DNA of 12,567 nt from JBAYJS01 sp041664985 (GTDB lineage: Bacteria > Patescibacteriota > Patescibacteriia > Buchananbacterales > UBA6539), in NCBI GenBank assembly GCA_041664985.1, contig JBAYJS010000029.1, forward strand, positions 1 through 12,567, written 5' to 3'. The notes below the pieces were generated by a model. It was not told the DNA's origin and did not search any database. It was given only the letters and a program-made list of their open reading frames with translations. Of the stretch, positions 1 to 6,124 are shown piece after piece (within the stretch, counting starts at the first letter, position 1; each line of letters begins with the position of its first letter). Made by a program: the position numbers and the translations under genes.

Positions 1-1652
1 CCTTTTTGAATGGCAGGAATATATTCACGTGGAATCAAACCGCCTTTAATATCATCAAGAAATTCAAAACCTTCACCGCGGTTTCTTGGCTCAACTGACA
101 ACCAGCAATGGCCATATTGACCACGACCGCCGGATTGACGAATATATTTACCTTCAGCGTCCGCTTTACCTTTAATGGTTTCTTTGTAGGCAACTTGCGG
201 CCGGCCGACGTTAGCTTCAACTTTAAATTCACGCTTCATTCGATCAACCAAAACATCCAAATGTAATTCACCCATGCCACCAATTAAAGTCTGCATCACT
301 TCTTCATCGGTTTTAATCTTGAAAGTCGGATCTTCTTCAGCCAATTTGGATAAAGCAATACCCATTTTTTCCTGATCTTGTTTGGTTTTTGGTTCAATCG
401 CCACATAAATAACCGGCTCAGGGAAAGTAATTGATTCTAAAACTATTTGATGTTCTTCATCGCATAAAGTATGGCCGGTAAAAGTATTTTTCAAACCAAC
501 TGCCGCAGCAATTTCACCAGAGTAAACTTCTTTTACTTCTTCGCGGTTATTGGCATGCATTCGGACAATCCGACCGACTCTTTCCCGTTCACCAGTGGTG
601 GCATTATAAAGGTAAGAACCAGCGGCTAATGTACCGGAATAAACTCGGAAAAAACAAAGCTTACCGACAAACGGATCGGCAGCAATTTTAAAAGCCAAAG
701 CCGCAAACGGCGCTGAATCATCCGGCTTTCTTTCTTCCTGAGTCTCTGGATGTTTTGGATGAAAACCAGTAACCGGTGGGATATCTAACGGATTTGGTAA
801 ATAATCACAAATGGCATCCAAAAGTAATTGGACACCTTTATTTTTCAAAGCCGAACCACATAAAACCGGCATAATTTCGCTTTTAATAGTGGCTTGGCGT
901 AAAACTTTATTTAATTCTTCAAGGCTAATTTCTTTGCCTTCCAAATATTTGTTTAATAAATTTTCATCATGAGCAACGATTGCTTCAATTAATTCATGGC
1001 GAAATTTTTCCACTTTTTCTGTCATGTCCGCTGGCACTTCAGTTTCAGTATAATCTTTGCCCTGTTCATCATGATAAATCCAAGCTTTTTTGGTCAATAA
1101 ATCAATTACACCCAAAAAATCACTTTCCGCACCAATTGGCAATTGGGTTGGGTAAGCGTTTTTGGTTAAACGATCGCGGATGCTGTCAACATCTTTGTAA
1201 AAGTTCGCACCCATGCGATCCATTTTATTGATAAAACCAATTAATGGTACTTTAAATTTTTCGGCTTGATGATAAACTGTTTCTGATTGCGGTTCCACAC
1301 CGGCTACACCATCAAAAACCACCACGCCGCCGTCCAAAACGCGCAATGAACGCTGAACTTCAGCGGTAAAATCAATGTGGCCTGGAGTATCAATTAAGTT
1401 AAGCCGGCATTTATTGCTTTCATCGCCTCTTGGCGCCCAAAAACAAGTTGTCGCAGCCGAAGTGATGGTAATTCCCCGTTCTTTTTCCTGTTCCATCCAG
1501 TCCATTTCGGCTGCACCCTCATGAACTTCACCGATTTTATGTTTTTTTCCGGTGTAAAATAAAATACGCTCGGATACAGTAGTTTTACCGGCGTCAATAT
1601 GGGCAATAATCCCAATGTTTCTTGTTTGTTCTAGAGAATATTCACGGGCCAT
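1..1652 (-). CDS. fusA: Elongation factor G, partial (C-terminus beyond the left edge)
   Basis: This is EF-G, the ribosome-associated GTPase that drives translocation of tRNA and mRNA and, with RRF, ribosome recycling. The ATG at 1650-1652 begins MAREYSLEQTRNIGI. All GTPase motifs are visible: P-loop AHIDAGKTT (residues 17-25), switch I RGITIT (59-64), DTPGH (88-92) and NKMD (142-145), with a GSA motif further on. Domains II and III follow, and the domain IV signature SGGRGQYGH appears near the end of the window. About 550 codons are present out of a usual 690-700, so the rest of domain IV and domain V lie outside. The gene is third in a str-type operon, starting 11 bases after rpsG stops. 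No Shine-Dalgarno motif precedes the ATG. The identity is near certain. Confidence 0.97.
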   Translation of the reverse strand, partial: MAREYSLEQTRNIGIIAHIDAGKTTVSERILFYTGKKHKIGEVHEGAAEMDWMEQEKERGITITSAATTCFWAPRGDESNKCRLNLIDTPGHIDFTAEVQRSLRVLDGGVVVFDGVAGVEPQSETVYHQAEKFKVPLIGFINKMDRMGANFYKDVDSIRDRLTKNAYPTQLPIGAESDFLGVIDLLTKKAWIYHDEQGKDYTETEVPADMTEKVEKFRHELIEAIVAHDENLLNKYLEGKEISLEELNKVLRQATIKSEIMPVLCGSALKNKGVQLLLDAICDYLPNPLDIPPVTGFHPKHPETQEERKPDDSAPFAALAFKIAADPFVGKLCFFRVYSGTLAAGSYLYNATTGERERVGRIVRMHANNREEVKEVYSGEIAAAVGLKNTFTGHTLCDEEHQIVLESITFPEPVIYVAIEPKTKQDQEKMGIALSKLAEEDPTFKIKTDEEVMQTLIGGMGELHLDVLVDRMKREFKVEANVGRPQVAYKETIKGKADAEGKYIRQSGGRGQYGHCWLSVEPRNRGEGFEFLDDIKGGLIPREYIPAIQK

Positions 1653-1663
1653 TATTTTATAAA

Positions 1664-2128
1664 TTATCTAATGAAATGAGCAAAAGCTCGATTGGCTTCA
1701 GCCATTCTGTAAGTATCCATGCGTTTTTTGATAGCAGCGCCTTCTTTATTGAAAGCCGCAATCAATTCGTCGGCTAATTTTTCCGCCATTGGGGCGCCTT
1801 TTCTGGCTTTGGCCGCGGCAATAATCCAGCGATAAGCCAAAGCGGTTCGGCGTTCACCGCTGACTGGAACTGGAACTTGATAGTTACCACCACCGATTCG
1901 GCGGGATTTAACTTCAACGTCCGGTCCGACGTTTCTCAAAGCATTGTCAAAAATTTCCAACGGATCTTTGCTGGTTTTTTCTTTAATCACGTCAAAGCAA
2001 TCATAAACCACTTTCACGGCAGTTGATTTTTTGCCTCGACGCATCAAATAATTGATTAATTTGGCAATATTAACGCTATGAAATTTTGGATCTGGGGTGA
2101 GTTTTCTTTTAGGAGTTTTTCCACGCAT
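1664..2128 (-). CDS. rpsG: 30S ribosomal protein S7
   Basis: S7 is a primary 16S rRNA-binding protein that nucleates the 30S head and lies near the E site. The 154-residue product is close to the usual 155-156. It begins MRGKTPKRK, carries the family's RRIGGGNYQVPVPV stretch in the middle, and ends MAEANRAFAHFIR, the usual C-terminal helix. The ATG at 2126-2128 lies 11 bases after the rpsL stop, and fusA starts 11 bases after this stop (TAA), so the three are almost certainly co-transcribed. The 11 bases before the ATG are AT-rich with no Shine-Dalgarno motif. In E. coli S7 represses the str operon by binding the rpsL-rpsG intercistronic RNA. The 11-base gap here is too short for that structure, so this form of control is unlikely. 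Confidence 0.97.
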   Translation of the reverse strand: MRGKTPKRKLTPDPKFHSVNIAKLINYLMRRGKKSTAVKVVYDCFDVIKEKTSKDPLEIFDNALRNVGPDVEVKSRRIGGGNYQVPVPVSGERRTALAYRWIIAAAKARKGAPMAEKLADELIAAFNKEGAAIKKRMDTYRMAEANRAFAHFIR

Positions 2129-2139
2129 AAAGATTATAT

Positions 2140-2568
2140 TTATTTGGTTGATTCAGCAACATGTTTAGCACCGTAAAGACTGCGACCTTGTTTTCTGGCA
2201 GTAACGCCGGAAGTATCATAAACGCCACGAATGATATGATAACGAACACCAGGTAAATCCTTAACCCGGCCACCGCGAATCAGAACAACTGAGTGCTCCT
2301 GCAGATTATGACCTTCACCCGGAATATAAGCGGTTACTTCCATGCCATTAGAAAGCCGAACCCTGGCGATTTTTCGTAAAGCTGAGTTTGGTTTTTTTGG
2401 CGTGGTGGTAGTGACTTTAACGCACACTCCCCGTTTGAAACCAGCGCCTTTGGGGTTATCTTTTTTAGTTCTTCTTAAAGTATTAGAAACCAAACGTAAG
2501 GCGGGAGTTTTACTCTTTTTGCCCTTACTTTTTCGGCTTTTTTTAATCAATTGATTAATTGTAGGCAT
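2140..2568 (-). CDS. rpsL: 30S ribosomal protein S12
   Basis: S12 sits at the decoding centre of the 30S subunit and contributes to accuracy. The signature PKKPNSALRK is at residues 57-66, GEGHNLQEHS at 84-93 and RVKDLPGVRYH at 101-111. Asp104 of the last is the position that RimO methylthiolates in other bacteria. The lysines whose substitution gives streptomycin resistance elsewhere are wild type. At 142 residues it is longer than the E. coli protein (124). The extra residues lie between PAL (22-24) and KRGVC (45-49), where Bacillus-type S12 proteins have a comparable insertion. It is first in the str-type operon, about 130 nt downstream of a strong predicted promoter. No Shine-Dalgarno motif is seen before the ATG. 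Confidence 0.97.
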   Translation of the reverse strand: MPTINQLIKKSRKSKGKKSKTPALRLVSNTLRRTKKDNPKGAGFKRGVCVKVTTTTPKKPNSALRKIARVRLSNGMEVTAYIPGEGHNLQEHSVVLIRGGRVKDLPGVRYHIIRGVYDTSGVTARKQGRSLYGAKHVAESTK

Positions 2569-2588
2569 AATTTTTAAACAAGGTAAGT

Positions 2589-2618
2589 ATTTTACAAAAT
2601 ATTGAGTGAAAATACCAA
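2589..2618 (-). promoter_or_regulatory. Possible second, weaker rpsL-proximal promoter
   Basis: On the minus strand TTGGTA (2618-2613) and TAAAAT (2594-2589) are separated by 18 bases. Transcription would start near 2582, about 14 nt before the rpsL ATG. The -35 match is partial and the surroundings are AT-rich, so chance is a real alternative. Confidence 0.3.
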
Positions 2619-2672
2619 TAAAATGGCTTTCACCGACTTCATTGGGGTTTTTAATTTATTGGCGGAAAATAA

Positions 2673-2697
2673 ACCTGCCCTAAAGGCAGATAAACAT
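2673..2697 (-). promoter_or_regulatory. Leader hairpin and possible leaderless mini-ORF in the str operon leader
   Basis: Just after the predicted start point the leader RNA has a hairpin: CTGCC (2689-2685), loop TTTAG (2684-2680), GGCAG (2679-2675). A further U-G and A-U pair can extend it, and a U-rich stretch follows. The predicted first base A2697 is also the A of an ATG opening a five-codon frame, MFICL, whose TAG stop ends in the hairpin loop. Attenuator, weak terminator for read-through from upstream, or chance are all possible. The hairpin is directly visible; the function is inference. Confidence 0.4.
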
Positions 2698-2703
2698 AAA
2701 GCA

Positions 2704-2732
2704 ATATTAACTAATAATTTTGCAGAAGTCAA
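2704..2732 (-). promoter_or_regulatory. Predicted sigma-70-type promoter of the rpsL-rpsG-fusA operon
   Basis: Read on the minus strand, a -35 box TTGACT (2732-2727) is followed by exactly 17 bases and a -10 box TAATAT (2709-2704). This is a close consensus match. The expected start point is about A2697, giving a leader of roughly 130 nt before rpsL. The -35 box begins only 8 bases after the stop codon of the upstream M50 protease gene, so read-through from that gene is also possible. Confidence 0.8.
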
Positions 2733-2740
2733 GAGGGTGG

Positions 2741-3391
2741 CTAAAAGCCAAAAATTTGGCCGAACAATTTGAAAACAAAAGCAAAAACCCAATCGATTAA
2801 AGGCATGCACAAAAACAGGATAATAATCGACAAAAAAAGGCCATATTGAGCCATAAATAATGGATTTGCCAAAGGCGTTTTAGCTAAAAAATCAGTTACC
2901 GGCTTAAAGGTGGTTAAGAAATTAAAACCATCAAAACCGGGTAAAGGCAAAGCATTAAAAACCGCTAAAGCCAAGTTGATCTGGAATAAAACCGTAAATA
3001 AAATTACCCCCAGGTTATTCACGCCAAAATCTAAGTACTGAGTGGTGATTTTTAAAACCAAAGCCGAGACAATGGCAATACAAAAATTGGTCAAAACTCC
3101 GGCCATTGCCACCCAACGGTAAGAAGTTGTCCCCTGTTTAAGCCGATATGGATTAACCGGCACTGGTTTGGCCCAACCAAAAAGAAAACCGGTTTGCGAC
3201 AAATAAAGCAGGATTGGCACTAAAATTGAGCCAACCGGATCAATGTGAACTAATGGATTAAGCGAAAGCCGCCCAGAAATTTTGGCCGTATCGTCACCAA
3301 AGTAGTTAGCCACCCAGCCATGAGCAATTTCGTGTAAAATCACCGAATAAAGAAAAGCGACAATATAAATTAATAAAATAATTTCATTCAT
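2741..3391 (-). CDS. M50 family (site-2 protease-like) membrane metalloprotease
   Basis: This is an intramembrane zinc protease of the short single-domain M50 type, with no PDZ domain; its substrate is unknown. Numbered from the ATG at 3389-3391 (216 residues), the zinc motif HEIAH is at 20-24 inside the first hydrophobic segment. It is followed by the family's RLSLNPLVHIDPVG and FGWAKPVPVNP stretches, an AGVLTNF motif near 97-103, and LPLPGFDG, whose Asp (about 154) is the expected third zinc ligand. Further hydrophobic segments follow, including a C-terminal pair. In-frame starts also exist upstream (ATG at 3400, GTG at 3415). The 3391 ATG is preferred because family members begin just before the first membrane helix and the predicted promoter would start transcription at about 3394. 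It is divergent from rpmB, and the str promoter begins 8 bases past its TAG stop. Confidence 0.9.
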   Translation of the reverse strand: MNEIILLIYIVAFLYSVILHEIAHGWVANYFGDDTAKISGRLSLNPLVHIDPVGSILVPILLYLSQTGFLFGWAKPVPVNPYRLKQGTTSYRWVAMAGVLTNFCIAIVSALVLKITTQYLDFGVNNLGVILFTVLFQINLALAVFNALPLPGFDGFNFLTTFKPVTDFLAKTPLANPLFMAQYGLFLSIIILFLCMPLIDWVFAFVFKLFGQIFGF

Positions 3392-3400
3392 AATATACAT

Positions 3401-3409
3401 ATCATAACA
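3401..3409 (-). promoter_or_regulatory. Predicted extended -10 promoter for the M50 protease gene
   Basis: On the minus strand TG (3409-3408), one base, then TATGAT (3406-3401) form an extended -10 element. No good -35 box is present at 17-18 bases. Transcription would begin near 3394, only about 3 nt before the preferred ATG, implying an almost leaderless mRNA. Confidence 0.45.
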
Positions 3410-3415
3410 TAACAC

Positions 3416-3444
3416 TTGATTTTTTAAAACAAACCTGCTAGAAT
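3416..3444 (+). promoter_or_regulatory. Predicted sigma-70-type promoter of rpmB
   Basis: TTGATT (3416-3421) and TAGAAT (3439-3444) are separated by exactly 17 bases. Expected start is near 3451, giving a leader of about 20 nt before the rpmB ATG at 3472. This promoter overlaps the upstream side of the divergent M50 protease promoter, so the two could interfere. Confidence 0.7.
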
Positions 3445-3471
3445 ACTAAAGTTAACCAAATAAATTTATTT

Positions 3472-3657
3472 ATGCCTACTTGCACTATTTGCAACCGCTT
3501 ACCCCTAAAAGGCAATTCGATCAGTCACTCCAACATTAAAACCATCAAACGGCAGAAATTGAATCTTCAGACCAAAACCATTGATGGCAAAAAAACCAAA
3601 ATCTGCACCAAATGCCTCAAAACCATGGCCAAAGCGGCTCAAAAAAAAACTAAGTAA
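3472..3657 (+). CDS. rpmB: 50S ribosomal protein L28, zinc-ribbon form
   Basis: L28 is a small basic protein of the 50S subunit. The product has 61 residues. It starts MPTCTICNRLPLKGNSISHS, followed by NIKTIKRQKLNLQT, which matches the GNxxSHSxxKTKR...N.Q pattern of the family. Two cysteine pairs, C4/C7 and C45/C48, make a four-cysteine zinc ribbon, the metal-binding (C+) type of this protein. The C-terminus is lysine-rich. It is the only plus-strand gene in the window and is monocistronic, with its own promoter. Its TAA stop lies inside the left arm of the terminator stem. No Shine-Dalgarno motif precedes the ATG. L28 is often next to other ribosomal genes, but here it is alone. Confidence 0.92.
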   Translation: MPTCTICNRLPLKGNSISHSNIKTIKRQKLNLQTKTIDGKKTKICTKCLKTMAKAAQKKTK

Positions 3658-3711
3658 TTATTCTGCTTTTGGGCAGCCATTTTTGGTAAAAAATAATTAC
3701 TTAGTTTTTTT
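3643..3711. terminator. Bidirectional intrinsic terminator between rpmB and the prepilin gene
   Basis: A perfect 20-bp inverted repeat (3643-3662 with 3692-3711) encloses a 29-base loop that itself holds a small hairpin (3663-3676). The outer end of the stem is an A-run on the left and a T-run on the right, so either strand yields a hairpin ending in U residues. The rpmB stop codon is inside the left arm. The prepilin gene ends 21 bases to the right, so one element serves both convergent genes. Confidence 0.85.
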
Positions 3712-3731
3712 ATTGGAAAAATTTTTAAAAG

Positions 3732-4682
3732 CTAGCGGGTCACTGAAATTTCTTCACTGTTTTCTGGCTGGCAAGCAACTACTTTGACTCCCCCGGTAGC
3801 CGTTTGCATAACTGCATAATAAGTTCTTTCCTGGCTACCAGACTTTGGGTCAAGTGGCATTTCTTTAAAATACGGCCCGACCAAATCAGCTCCCAAATTC
3901 AAACAAGTATCCGCCGTCTTGCCGGGCAAACCAATTTTGAAAAAATAATCCCCGTTATCCCTGGTCCAACCACTGTGATTACCGTCACCATTGCTATCGG
4001 TTCTAAACTCCGGATAAACCCCGGCTGGGCCGCCTTCATCCATTAAAAATCTAATTGTACCCGAACCGGTATATTTTAGCAGTTGAACGTAGAATAAATT
4101 CCCTAAACTTGATTTATTGGCCGGAAAAGTTGCCGTATACCAACTGTAATTGGTCGGACTGCCATCGGTTCTGACCAGTGAAGCGTTGACAAAATCATAA
4201 TCACTATAACTTGCACTATTGCCAATGCGAATTCTGGTTTGACCGTTGCAATTACCGTCACAATCCAAAACCAAACTAACGGTTAAAAATGAAAAGTCAG
4301 AAAAACCGGTTACATCAAACCAGTGTCTGACCGTGTAAGTGTTATTTGAATAGTAATTCAAAGTTTCGCTGGGATTAAAATAAAAAATATCAGAAGTTGA
4401 GCCACAATCAACCGAACAGCCATCAGTGGCCAAACCAATCATTTTTAAATTACCGTCAAAACCAGCCGGACTAGAACCGCGATTATCAACTTGAAATTGC
4501 TTAATTGCCGAAGCAATACTACCGATTTCCAACCAGCGCTTGGCATTACTGGTTTGGGCAAAATTTTTCACCGGATCGGTGGCCACAAAAACTATACCAG
4601 CAATAATAGCAATAATACCAACCACAATCATTAACTCAATTAAGGTAAAACCTGATTTTTTTTGATTTTTCAACCTCGACAT
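3732..4682 (-). CDS. Type IV prepilin / pseudopilin-like protein with inserted beta-rich domain
   Basis: This is a predicted subunit of a type IV pilus or pseudopilus. A short basic leader ends in K-S-G, and the prepilin peptidase site is G11/F12 in SGFTLIELMIVV. Glu16 is the conserved Glu5 of the mature form, followed by a hydrophobic N-terminal helix to about residue 35. The protein is long (316 residues against 140-180 for many pilins). The C-terminal part (about 245-305) looks like an ordinary pilin end, with C260 and C304 suited to a disulfide loop. Between them (about 95-227) lies a polar, aromatic, beta-rich stretch with close Cys pairs at 89/93 and 141/145. DSNGDGNHSG (229-238) resembles a calcium-binding loop. 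The gene has its own extended -10 promoter and terminates at the shared hairpin. A minor or tip pilin carrying a binding domain is the best guess; no other pilus gene is in view. Confidence 0.85.
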   Translation of the reverse strand: MSRLKNQKKSGFTLIELMIVVGIIAIIAGIVFVATDPVKNFAQTSNAKRWLEIGSIASAIKQFQVDNRGSSPAGFDGNLKMIGLATDGCSVDCGSTSDIFYFNPSETLNYYSNNTYTVRHWFDVTGFSDFSFLTVSLVLDCDGNCNGQTRIRIGNSASYSDYDFVNASLVRTDGSPTNYSWYTATFPANKSSLGNLFYVQLLKYTGSGTIRFLMDEGGPAGVYPEFRTDSNGDGNHSGWTRDNGDYFFKIGLPGKTADTCLNLGADLVGPYFKEMPLDPKSGSQERTYYAVMQTATGGVKVVACQPENSEEISVTR

Positions 4683-4719
4683 AGAGGTAAAATTATATTT
4701 TAGTTTAACTTATATAAAT

Positions 4720-4728
4720 ATTATAACA
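4720..4728 (-). promoter_or_regulatory. Predicted extended -10 promoter of the prepilin gene
   Basis: On the minus strand TG (4728-4727), one base, then a perfect TATAAT (4725-4720) form an extended -10 element. No clear -35 box is present. Start would be near 4713, about 30 nt before the ATG. A second TATAAT (4697-4692) is too close to the start codon to be the main one. This suggests the prepilin can be expressed separately from tspO upstream. Confidence 0.55.
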
Positions 4729-4760
4729 AATTAGCCGTTTGACGTATATTGATTAAAAAA

Positions 4761-5234
4761 TTAACGGTTTAATAACCAAAAAGAAAAATTAAGATAAGAA
4801 GCAAAACTCACCCAAAGCAAATAAGGAATTAGCAACCAGGCGGCTGGTTTATAAATTTTGCGGCCTAAAATAATCAAAGCTAAAATGGAAAGCCACAAAG
4901 GAATAATTTCCAAAAAGGCCAAACCTGGAGCCTGCCAATCAAAAAATAAAATTGACCAAAAAGTATTTAAAACCAGATTTAAAATAAAAATTATTAAAAA
5001 CCAATTTCTGATTTTTGATTTATTTTTCAGATTCCAAACTAAAAATAAACTAAGACCCATTAAAATAAAAAGTGTGGTCCAAACCGGAGCAAAAACCCAA
5101 TTGGGTGGTGATAAAACCGGCCGATTTAAATTTGCATACCAACCAGAAATATTTGGCGTGGTAAAAATCGAACCGACAAAACCAATCAAAAGAGTGGCGG
5201 CAATTGAGATTAAAAGTTTGATTAGTGCAATCAT
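4761..5234 (-). CDS. tspO: TspO/MBR family membrane protein
   Basis: TspO (tryptophan-rich sensory protein, relative of the mitochondrial translocator protein) is a five-helix membrane protein that binds porphyrins. It is linked to stress and light or oxygen responses in bacteria. The 157-residue product has five hydrophobic segments (about 5-25, 48-67, 79-98, 106-124, 131-154). The family marks are present: W32-Y33, the P39-SPPNWVFAPVW block ending at 52, N90/W93 in LNTFW, and PYLLWVSFASYLN at 137-149. It is Trp-rich and of normal length. The ATG is 4 bases after the stop of the upstream membrane protein gene, so translation is probably coupled. It is the last gene of the tight cluster. Its ligand here is unknown. 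Confidence 0.95.
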   Translation of the reverse strand: MIALIKLLISIAATLLIGFVGSIFTTPNISGWYANLNRPVLSPPNWVFAPVWTTLFILMGLSLFLVWNLKNKSKIRNWFLIIFILNLVLNTFWSILFFDWQAPGLAFLEIIPLWLSILALIILGRKIYKPAAWLLIPYLLWVSFASYLNFSFWLLNR

Positions 5235-5238
5235 ATTT

Positions 5239-5580
5239 CTATTTTTTCATGCTTTTTTTAAAATAATAATCCTGAAGTAAAAACAATCCTCCAAGCAAAG
5301 CCGGCGGTAAAATCACTACCAAAGACATTACCGGCCAGTTCAGCCAAAAACCCATGACCAAAGTAGCACCAATAAAAATTAAACCACCCCACAACGGTTT
5401 TTTCCAGGCAATAATTGTAACAACGATTAAAACAAAACTAGGGATTAGGTGCATTAAAAATCCGCCCAAAAGCAAATACCAGGGCGCTTGAATATCAAAA
5501 ACATCCAAGGCAAATAGGCTAAGGAATAGAATAAAACCAACTGCTAAAACTCGCGGAAGCCAATAGATAAATTTTTTCAT
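5239..5580 (-). CDS. Small four-helix membrane protein of unknown function
   Basis: The function is not known. The 113-residue product has a basic start (MKKF) and a basic end (KKSMKK). It contains four hydrophobic segments (about 8-26, 35-58, 63-80, 83-102), so both ends are probably cytoplasmic. The pattern LFALDVF...LMHLIPSF...IIAWK...GG resembles a widespread family of uncharacterised small bacterial membrane proteins (possibly the DUF7670 group; this assignment is from memory and is weak). It lies 15 bases after the preceding gene and 4 bases before tspO, so it is very likely expressed with both. No Shine-Dalgarno motif is visible before the ATG. Confidence 0.75.
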   Translation of the reverse strand: MKKFIYWLPRVLAVGFILFLSLFALDVFDIQAPWYLLLGGFLMHLIPSFVLIVVTIIAWKKPLWGGLIFIGATLVMGFWLNWPVMSLVVILPPALLGGLFLLQDYYFKKSMKK

Positions 5581-5595
5581 ATTTTTTTATTAAAA

Positions 5596-6114
5596 TTAAA
5601 TTTTTCGGCTATCGTATGCCCAGTGCAAAATCGCTTGGCGCTGTTTTGGTCGGCAAGCTAAATTGCCAGGTCGACAATTTTTTTTAACAGCGGCAATATG
5701 CCGAGTAATCGCTTGCCATCTTTTAATTTGTCTTTGGTCTTCCTGCCCCAGTCGCCGGCCCAAATAATAACGGCAATACCACTGAAACCAGCCGCGCGGA
5801 TCAGCCGGATGAATCCAACCCTTTTTTTGCCAAACAACCAGTGGTAACGAAGCGTTAATACCAAAATAATTCAGCTTGGGGTCATGAAATCTTGGATTAA
5901 GCTTGGCTTTTTTAAACCAATTTTTGGGAAACTCTTTCTGACAATCAGTTATATACTTACCGCCAAAAACTCCCAGCTCCAACATCTGCTTTGGGGTTAA
6001 TTCCGGCTTGAATTTTGAATCAAAATTTTTACCTTTCGGTTCAGACAATTGATAGTGATAATTTTTCTGCATTTTATCCGAGACTGAAACTAATTTAATT
6101 TTTGATCGACCCAT
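5596..6114 (-). CDS. Conserved soluble protein of unknown function
   Basis: I recognise the sequence style as a conserved hypothetical family but know no function. The 172-residue product has no signal peptide or membrane segment. It is rich in Trp, Tyr, Cys and His. Notable stretches are LTPKQMLELGVFGGKYITDC (39-58), HDPKLNYFGINASLPLVVW (77-95), GWIHPADPRGWFQWYCRYYLG (99-119), and a C-terminal half with C147, C154 and a final HWAYDSRKI. The density of aromatic residues around Gly, Pro and Asp suggests an enzyme or nucleic-acid-binding fold under strong constraint; this is inference. The cysteines C58, C114, C147 and C154 could bind a metal. It starts 10 bases after the peroxiredoxin gene, within the same unit. 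Confidence 0.8.
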   Translation of the reverse strand: MGRSKIKLVSVSDKMQKNYHYQLSEPKGKNFDSKFKPELTPKQMLELGVFGGKYITDCQKEFPKNWFKKAKLNPRFHDPKLNYFGINASLPLVVWQKKGWIHPADPRGWFQWYCRYYLGRRLGQEDQRQIKRWQAITRHIAAVKKNCRPGNLACRPKQRQAILHWAYDSRKI

Positions 6115-6124
6115 AGATTTCAGC

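Noticed and set aside
980..1231. Plus-strand open frames lying antisense to fusA, the kinase and the surface protein
   Set aside because: They are antisense to well-supported coding regions, have no recognisable motifs or start signals and look like shadows of the opposite strand.
2434..2496. Apparent insertion of about 15 residues in S12 relative to E. coli
   Set aside because: Bacillus and Mycoplasma S12 proteins carry an insertion of similar size at the same place, so it is a known length class and not a novelty.
3392..3415. Upstream GTG or ATG starts for the M50 protease
   Set aside because: They would fall in or before the predicted promoter and add a Cys/Tyr extension not expected in this family.
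4732..4770. Terminator after tspO
   Set aside because: Only a 5-bp CCGTT/AACGG pairing with a loop of over 20 bases was found and no T-run follows, so it is too weak to report.
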